Assembly (NCBI GenBank): GCA_025201345.1 | Contig: JAIXMG010000016.1 | Span: forward strand, 310,001-374,000 | DNA length: 64,000 nt | Source of the DNA: Thamnidium elegans | Taxonomy: Eukaryota; Mucoromycota; Mucoromycetes; Mucorales; Mucoraceae | Reading direction: 5' to 3' | In this document: one piece after another, positions 57,607-64,000 of the stretch | How positions within the stretch are numbered: position 1 is the first letter of the stretch | Layout: every line of letters begins with the position of its first letter | The notes under the pieces: model-generated | Told to the model about the DNA's origin: nothing | Seen by the model: only the letters and a program-made list of their open reading frames with translations | Database searches by the model: none | Translations under genes and position numbers: made by a program

Positions 57607-58652
57607 GTGGTGGAGGGGGGTTTGCTGCGTTAACAGTTGTCAACTAACCTTAAAAAATGATTTAATGTATCTACAAATGGAGAGGCACTGAGTAATCAAC
57701 ACCACAAAAGGTATATATTAATAGTTTTTTTTTTAAATGCGTTAAAGCGATAATCCCGTTGAGGCTATTAAGTTTTGCTATTATGCAGGCACTTTTTTTT
57801 TTTCGATCTGTGATATTAAAAAAAAAAAATGGTACAACGTAACTCAATCACTGTTTGTTTGTTTTTTTTTAGATGTATATGATGTTTACTGTATAATGTA
57901 ATGAAACAAAAAAAACAAAAACAAAAATGTTCTTATCGGGATAGAAATTAAGCACTTTCCTTGGTAAGCAACAATGAATAAGGTTTAAAACGAAAATTGT
58001 ATGTGGACATATATATAAAAAAAAGGGACCCGGACCCCCCTCTTCAGAGTACAAGCGAATGCCGGCCCTCCGGTGATATTTATATAAAAGATATTTTTGA
58101 GCCTGTGTGTATGTAATAAAACGCACCACTCATTACAAAATCAATATGAATATAATAAACCGTTTCAAATAAAAATGGGGATATGTATTTTATAAATCAT
58201 AATTGCGGTGTGTCAGACTGTAAGTAGCGTGCGAAAATGATATTTACATATATGGAAACTTAGATTAGATTTGTACCTATTATCAACAGCTCTCACTATT
58301 ACTCGGTGTCTCTCCTTCCACGGAATAGTAAGCAACAGCTTAAAAATTTCTATTTTTTTGATTCGTATGTATAATGCGAAAAAGTACGCAATGAAAAAGA
58401 GGTATGATCGTGAAAATCGATCGGTCCATTTTTTTTTTTACATCATGTCCCCCTTTTTCCAAGTTATGAAGCGAAGAATGTTTTAATATAAAAAAAAAAA
58501 AGAGAGATTAAGTTGTAAAATGTAAAAGTGTGTGTGTGTGTGTGTGTGCGTGTGTGTGGAATCATAAGTGTAATGTTAAACATAAAAGAAGTGGTATATA
58601 GTATTATTAATGAATAATAATAAAAATCATAAAGTACATAAAGAGTAAGAAT
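56342..58652. other. Long intergenic region, no gene recognised
   Basis: It contains a T43 run (57563-57605), a GT microsatellite (about 58528-58558), TA repeats and T/A tracts. A plus-strand frame at 57221-57493 is open but A/T-driven and without recognisable motifs. No RNA gene was found. Confidence 0.45.
57563..57605. repeat. Poly-T homopolymer, 43 nt
   Basis: Uninterrupted T run followed by a G-rich stretch (GGTGGTGGAGGGGGG). Confidence 0.9.
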
Positions 58653-59849
58653 TTATAAATCACGAATTCTCTCTACTCTTCCACACTCTGGTAAATGACA
58701 ACCTCTATACTTGATAAGGTATTCTCCATTTGGTCTAGCAGTAACAGTTTTATTGACAGAACAACCCTAAACAAACAAATGTAAGTAAAGATAAAAATAT
58801 AAGGAAATAACCAATTAAATGTCGTGTGAAATCCAAGCATGAATTTCATGTGTCAGATTAAATCGGGCAAACTCGCTTTATCACACTCCCCGCCAAATCC
58901 CGTTTAATTCCCCCTCACTTAAAAAAAAAAAAAATTACCTTATTACTATTTGAACACTTGTAATAAATACTTTTACAACCAGTCTTTTTTTGTACTGTAT
59001 TACCATTGTTTTTCCAAAAGAAATTATCAACATATGGAAATTCTCTAGTTTCAACTATTTTTGTGATTGCTTGCATTTCTCTACGACGACGTGGTTTATT
59101 ATTATTGAGTATAAAGTCTTCTTCATTATAATGATCTGCTATGGGTGACGGATAAGCACTTGAAATAGCAGTTTCTTTTTTACATTCACTATTTTTTATT
59201 CTTATTAGTATACCTTAATATATATATATATATATGTATATTACCTCTTTTCAGTCATGTCAGTGTCTTCAACAAGGCTTTTTCCCATGGCCAGCATGGC
59301 AGCCGCAGCCGAATGACGACGTTGTTGATGATGATCAATATTAGGAGAGTTGAGTTCATTATCATCATCTTCGTCTAAATCTTCTTCAGATAAAGATGAT
59401 ATAGATGATGCAGAAGAAATGGAAGAATGATAATTACGAAAGGTAGGAATAACATAAGGAGCAGTGCGGTCATTATTCTTTTTTGATGATAATGATGAAG
59501 GCAATGAAGATAATGAAGGTAAAATTTTACCAGTTGATTTTTTAGGTGAATCTGTTAGTTCCGAAATAGAAGAACGGGGAGTAATGACAGGAGACTTATG
59601 TTGAAGATAAAGATCAAGTTCTTTTGCTCGAAGCTTTGCTTCTTCTGCTCTACGTTTATCTTCTTCAACTTTACTGGTTAAAATTAATTTTAAAAGCTCA
59701 GGTTGTGATTGATATTGTTGAATAACTTCTTGTAAATCATACAATGGTGTGTTTGTTGATTCATGAATAGAAGGTATTTTGTTATTAAACGTTGAAAAAT
59801 AAGATTCGTTTGTAGTTGATTTTGCTGATGCGTAATGAAGTTCAGTCAT
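58653..59849 (-). CDS. WRKY-GCM1-like zinc-finger protein
   Basis: Three minus-strand exons (59849-59245, 59188-58939, 58766-58653) give 322 residues. The first part has a charged helix (KVEEDKRRAEEAKLRAKEL), serine-rich and acidic stretches. The C-terminal domain reads NFFWKNNGNTVQKKTGCKSIYYKC, split here as FFWKNNGN and SIYYKCSNSNKGCSVNK, then YLIKYRGCHLPEC. An aromatic strand, a C-x6-C pair after YYK, KTV, and a final H-x3-C resemble the four-stranded zinc fold of WRKY, FLYWCH and GCM1 proteins; the WRKY signature itself is replaced by FWKNNGN. It is probably a nuclear DNA-binding regulator; targets are unknown. The second intron splits the finger between its two cysteines. Confidence 0.65.
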
Positions 59850-62328
59850 TTATTTTATATTATATATACTAAAGAAAAAGAAAGAAAAAAAAATTGAGTT
59901 CCCTTTTTATCCTTTTTTTTTTTTTTTTTTTTTCTGCCAAAAAACCCGGGATTTCCACCATTAAAATGATTCAAATTTATAATCTTTTTTACCCATTTTA
60001 TACGTACTTTTTTATTACGGGGAATATTTTACTTATACTCTTTTAAACAGAATTGATTAGATTTGACTCTTTTTTTTTTTAGGATTTTCAAGTTATATCG
60101 TAATATTAAACTCTTCTTTTTTGTCATGCTTTAATTAGCCATCACATGGGTAACTCAAAGGAAAAAAACTTTTTAGATTTGCCCTGACAAACCTCTTATT
60201 TTACTGGAGTTTTAAATATACTCACTTTTTACCCACGATTTGCCGCAGTTTGCCAATAGGGCACCCCCGACCCTACCCCCCTTTTTTTTTACATTTTTTT
60301 TTTTTGATACAAATGATACAAACTCATGTGATTATATAAAAAAAATGGCTTGTTGGGTAAGTAAAAAGCACATGCCGTATGTGTAAGCAAAATTGTAGCT
60401 TTCTTTTCTCTCGTTTTCTTTTTCTTTTTCTATATTGGAGAGAAATAATAGAACAAAAAGTAAGTTTAAACGTATATCCATAAACTGGAATATAATTATT
60501 TAATATCGAATAAATGATTAGCCATCTTTTTTATATGACCAATCATAGTTTTTTTCAATGCGGGGAAAAATCAAGCTTTTTTTCCCTTATTGTTTTCTTT
60601 CAGGGAAAAAACGTAGTGTACCCCACAATTTTCTAAAAAAAAAAAAAATTATATTTTTTTTTTTACCCTGAGAAAGCCATGTTTTTCACATGAATTACCT
60701 TGCTATTAAAAGTCATTCGATAGTTACAGCAGTTTTCTTTTGTAGCTTGTAAAAAAAAAAAAAAAAAACCACATGGCCATGTTGTACATTATAAGAAAAA
60801 AGAAGCGACAGTTATAAAGCAGCGAAAAAAAGGTTGTTAAATCATTAGTAGATTGTCTTTATTGCTATTAAATATATATCCGTATAATAGTAATAGAAAT
60901 ATTGGGATAAGGGGATGATAGACGGTATTTTCTATTATCCTATCTTCCCTTGACGTCCTTCCCCGCATTTTCAAATGCTGTCGTAAATCAAACATCGGAG
61001 TGCAAACAAAGTAAAGAATCGAACCTAAATTTCCCGAGAAAATATAACGGTTTTGAACATCTTTCATAAACCGAGAACTACTATCTAATCGTCCAACACT
61101 CTGTGCTTTAAATATGAACCTTTTTCTTTTTCTTTTAAACTTTTTGATCATTTTTTATTTTGTATCAGCTAAATAATGTTATTATTTGTCGTTATGGAGC
61201 GGTGTACCAAAATACATTGGATTTATGAACTGATGCAATGAAATCGCTATTCATTGGTGCTACTTACCATATTTGCAGTAACACTCCCCTATAAGGTATA
61301 TCGTATCGCTAATTTTTTGTTCAACTTTATTTATACCAATCAAACTAGTTAACCTTATTCTTCCGTTTCATTTTTATATAAATATATATATGTGATGACG
61401 GTTATTGATACCATACTATTTGTTCCTTTTTTCTTTTTTTTTGGCTTGTACTTCCTAATTTTCCTTTTTAAAAAAAGAAAACACTATTGATAATAAGGTT
61501 TAGGGAAGATGACCCAAAATTAATTTCTCTTATCTTGTGATTATAAATAATCACAGCTGTGAAATGCCAATTTTTATCGGAATCTAGAAAAAATATTTTG
61601 TAAAATGAAAGAAAAAAGCTTTCTTAACACAATAATCAAGAACTTGAGATGGAGAGAGGTTTATGTAAAAGAAAAAAAAAACGTATGATGCTTAACTTGG
61701 ATAATAATAATAAGATCTATTAAATATAATTGCTGTAAAACAAACGTTTATAACTTACTTAAAATAAATTCACCTCCATTGATTATTAACCAAAAGATAT
61801 AACTCATAAATTACAAAGAATGTCGTGCTTTTTTTTTAAAAAAAAAAAAGATGTCGCACTGTAAATAAAAAATTCCGCCATGTGGTAAAAAATCACATAT
61901 ATAATAATCGATTATAAAATATAACAAACGTTAGGCATCAAAATGAACCTTATATAAAAAAAAAAGGACAGGGTCTAGAAATCAAGATCCTCAGACTATA
62001 GAAGCCACTAGATCAAATCTAAGTGTAACAATCAATCACAATAGCGTAACCATAATTGCAAAAGAGATAAATAAGAAACCATTGTTAGCAATCCCTTTTA
62101 CCAGGATTAGTTTTTACAATTAAAATAAGAAATAAACGTTATTAATCTTATTCACCTGTTTTTATTAATTTTTCTGTGTTAAATCAAAAGTATTTCTCCA
62201 CACGCCAATTCAACAATTTTTAGCTATCCGCCCTACCATCCGCCTTACCATCCATCTTATTTTCAAATGAACATTACAAGGGATGCAACCCTCTGCGTGT
62301 ATTTTTTACGAGGAATATAAGAACGAAA
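59850..62328. other. Long intergenic region before the Tc1-like element
   Basis: AT-rich, with T20- and A18-type runs, T9A12 near 61831-61851 and several GGGAAAAA words. No exon, RNA gene or clear transposon end was recognised. Near 62227-62255 the word CCGCC(C/T)TACCATCC repeats, which may be part of the transposon's subterminal region. Confidence 0.45.
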
Positions 62329-63397
62329 ATGTCAAAAAATGCAAAGAGCGTATTGAAAAGTGGGGCAATGTCGAGATATGCTACAATACCTCCCCTAAAG
62401 GAACCAATTGTTGTTTTGAGACAGTTAAACATACCATATAGCTCTGTTTATGGAATCATTCAAAAATGGAAAACTAAGGAGACTGTGGAGTCTGCTCCAC
62501 GTTATGGTAATCCAAAAAAAGTAAAGCCGATCAATTTGAGAGCTTTAGAAAGATATATCCGCCGTGAACCCTTCGCGACTTATGACCAAATATTGCAGCA
62601 TTTGAATCTTGCAGGAATAGAGATATATCGTTCCATTTTAAAGTCAAAACTTAAGGATATGGGCTATAGGTCTTGTATACCTTCTCAAAAACCATTTTTA
62701 AACGATACCCATAAAAGAAGAAGACTGCAATGGGCCAAAGTTAAGATAAATTGGTCGTTGGAGAACTGGAGACATGTAATTTGGCCAGACGAGTCCCGAT
62801 ACTTAGTAAAAACAGGAATACAAGCTGATAGAGTCATCAGAAAAGTTGGTCAGAGGTACAATGATGATAAAGTGAAAAAAAACAAGTAAATACGGAAAGG
62901 GATCCGTCATGATTCGGGGCTGTTTTTGGGCAGGTCGAGTCGGACCTCTGGTCATGTTGGATACTAATGTTAATCAGGACGTTTACGTCCGATGTTTGAG
63001 TGACAACTTTCTTCCTTGCCTCGAGGAATTGATACAAAAAGAGAATAAATTCTTTATTTTTCAAGAAGACAGTGCTACCTGCCACATTGGCGAGTATGCA
63101 GCTTGGTATAAAAGAAGGTGTTGTATTGAAGGGTTTGACTTTTGGCCGACCCAAAGTCCTGATTTAAATCCGATTGAGCATGTCTGGGCTCATTTGGAAA
63201 AAAGGCTTGCCAAGAGAAAAACTCAAGCTAAAAATACTGAGCAATTGAAGGCCTGTCTTCAAGATGAGTGGAGGAAACTTGATCTTTCGTATCTAGAAGG
63301 TTTGGTCGAAAGTATGCCTAGAAGGTGTCAGGCTGTTAGAGACGCGAAAGGGTCTAATACTCGATATGGATTTTTTTATATTTTTTTATTAAAATAA
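62329..63397 (+). pseudogene. Tc1/mariner transposase with one frameshift
   Basis: Two overlapping open frames form one DDE transposase of about 355 residues. The N-terminal part has helix-turn-helix segments (SSVYGIIQKWKTKET, FATYDQILQHLNLAG) and the first acidic motif VIWPDESRYLV. The second frame carries SVMIRGCFWAGRVGPLV, FFIFQEDSATCH (second Asp) and SPDLNPIEHVWAHLEKRL (Glu), a DD-E layout of Tc1. The frame breaks in a run of eight A (62875-62882); seven A would join VKK directly to TSKYGKGSVMI. All other residues are intact, so the element died recently or the run is an assembly error. No clear inverted ends were found. Confidence 0.88.
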
Positions 63398-64000
63398 TAA
63401 ACACATTTTAAAGTAACAATATACTAGTTTTGGTAACCATAGAGCATCCTTTTTCTAATACTTCTATGCCATCAATTTTAAAGACTTAATTTCGGGAATT
63501 ATAATGCCACACAATCTTCTCAGATACATTGACTGTCACTGTATTTTGAGCTGTTCGGCTAACTATATAAATATTTATTTACGCGGTAGCATCAGTCGCC
63601 GGGAGACATACTGCCCTTGGCCGAAAGCACAAAAGTTTGTCCAACTGGAGGATGGGGCTTCTTCGAGTGACTTCCTTCTTAGTGTGTGTTTTTAAGGCTA
63701 CATACGGGATTATAGCTGGAGGAGGTTATTCGGGTTTGCGAACCCTTATTTCTCGCATACACGGTTTCTCTTTTCTGAGGAAAAAAAAAGTTTCTTATTG
63801 GTCTTTTATTACTTTTTTTTCTCTTCAAAAAAGGTACGCCAAGAATCTGCAAATTTATTTTAAATTGGTAGTATTTTTACTTTGTACTTATTTTAATAAT
63901 ATAACGACAGAGTTATTTAGATTGCTCTATTTTTTTTTCTGACAATACGCATAACAGAAGCAACATATGCGTCAATACCCTTTTCCCATTTCTGAACCTG
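63398..64000. other. Right edge, GC-richer spot without recognised gene
   Basis: At about 63580-63765 the sequence is richer in GC than its surroundings and contains GGGTTTGCGAACCC (63734-63747), a small palindrome. The minus strand holds a roughly 50-codon open frame through it (RSPILQLDKLLCF, RPRAVCLPATDATA). I recognise neither a protein family nor an RNA. The rest is AT-rich. Confidence 0.35.

Overview
The window is nuclear DNA of an AT-rich filamentous fungus, most likely a member of the Mucoromycota (Mucorales-like). The reasons are: genes cut by many 45-110 bp GT-AG introns; very long A/T homopolymers; polyglutamine-rich regulators; a WRKY-GCM1-type DNA-binding protein; and several decayed DNA transposons. 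No bacterial or organellar features were seen. I rebuilt gene models by hand from splice signals and frame continuity; all multi-exon models reported as CDS keep frame across every junction except where a break is stated.

Layout. 0.4-1.6 kb: an EI24-family membrane protein. 2.9-6.9 kb: copy A of a segmental duplication (fragment of a macro-domain gene, complete ILV6, a candidate short RNA gene, a truncated chorismate mutase, a broken Sel1-repeat gene). 7.1-15.4 kb: PIG-S, a mitochondrial aspartate/glutamate-type carrier with EF-hands, and the spliceosomal DEAH helicase Prp2/DHX16. 15.9-20.6 kb: transposon graveyard (IS630/Tc1-like transposase, Helitron-like fragment) with two small intact genes between (complex I ESSS subunit and elongin C), a Cys-rich secreted peptide and unknown remnants. 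20.7-26.7 kb: dihydrolipoamide dehydrogenase, an FHA-forkhead factor and the intact macro-domain gene. 26.5-31.6 kb: copy B of the duplication, ending in an intact 544-residue Sel1-repeat protein. 32.3-45.1 kb: two head-to-head WrbA-type flavodoxin genes, a two-finger GATA factor, uridine kinase, a Whi3/Scw1-like two-RRM protein and an AIF/FSP1-like oxidoreductase. 45.8-53.4 kb: mostly lineage-specific or decayed coding pieces, including a GC-rich OTU-protease fragment, palindromes and a degenerate minisatellite, with one intact sulfotransferase-like gene. 54.4-56.3 kb: two small secreted proteins with possible Kex2 sites. 58.7-59.8 kb: WRKY-GCM1-like protein. 62.3-63.4 kb: a Tc1/mariner transposase with one frameshift.

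The ordinary genes are housekeeping genes with no operon-like logic. The most interesting structure is the direct duplication about 23.6 kb apart. Its left break falls inside the macro-domain gene, so the promoter region of ILV6 was copied with it. The middle (about 3.24-5.89 kb against 26.89-29.54 kb) is almost identical, while both flanks differ by several percent, which looks like an older duplication whose centre was later homogenised. Between ILV6 and the ARO7 stub, both copies carry an identical TATA-box plus GC-rich foldable block plus T10 unit that may be an RNA polymerase III gene.
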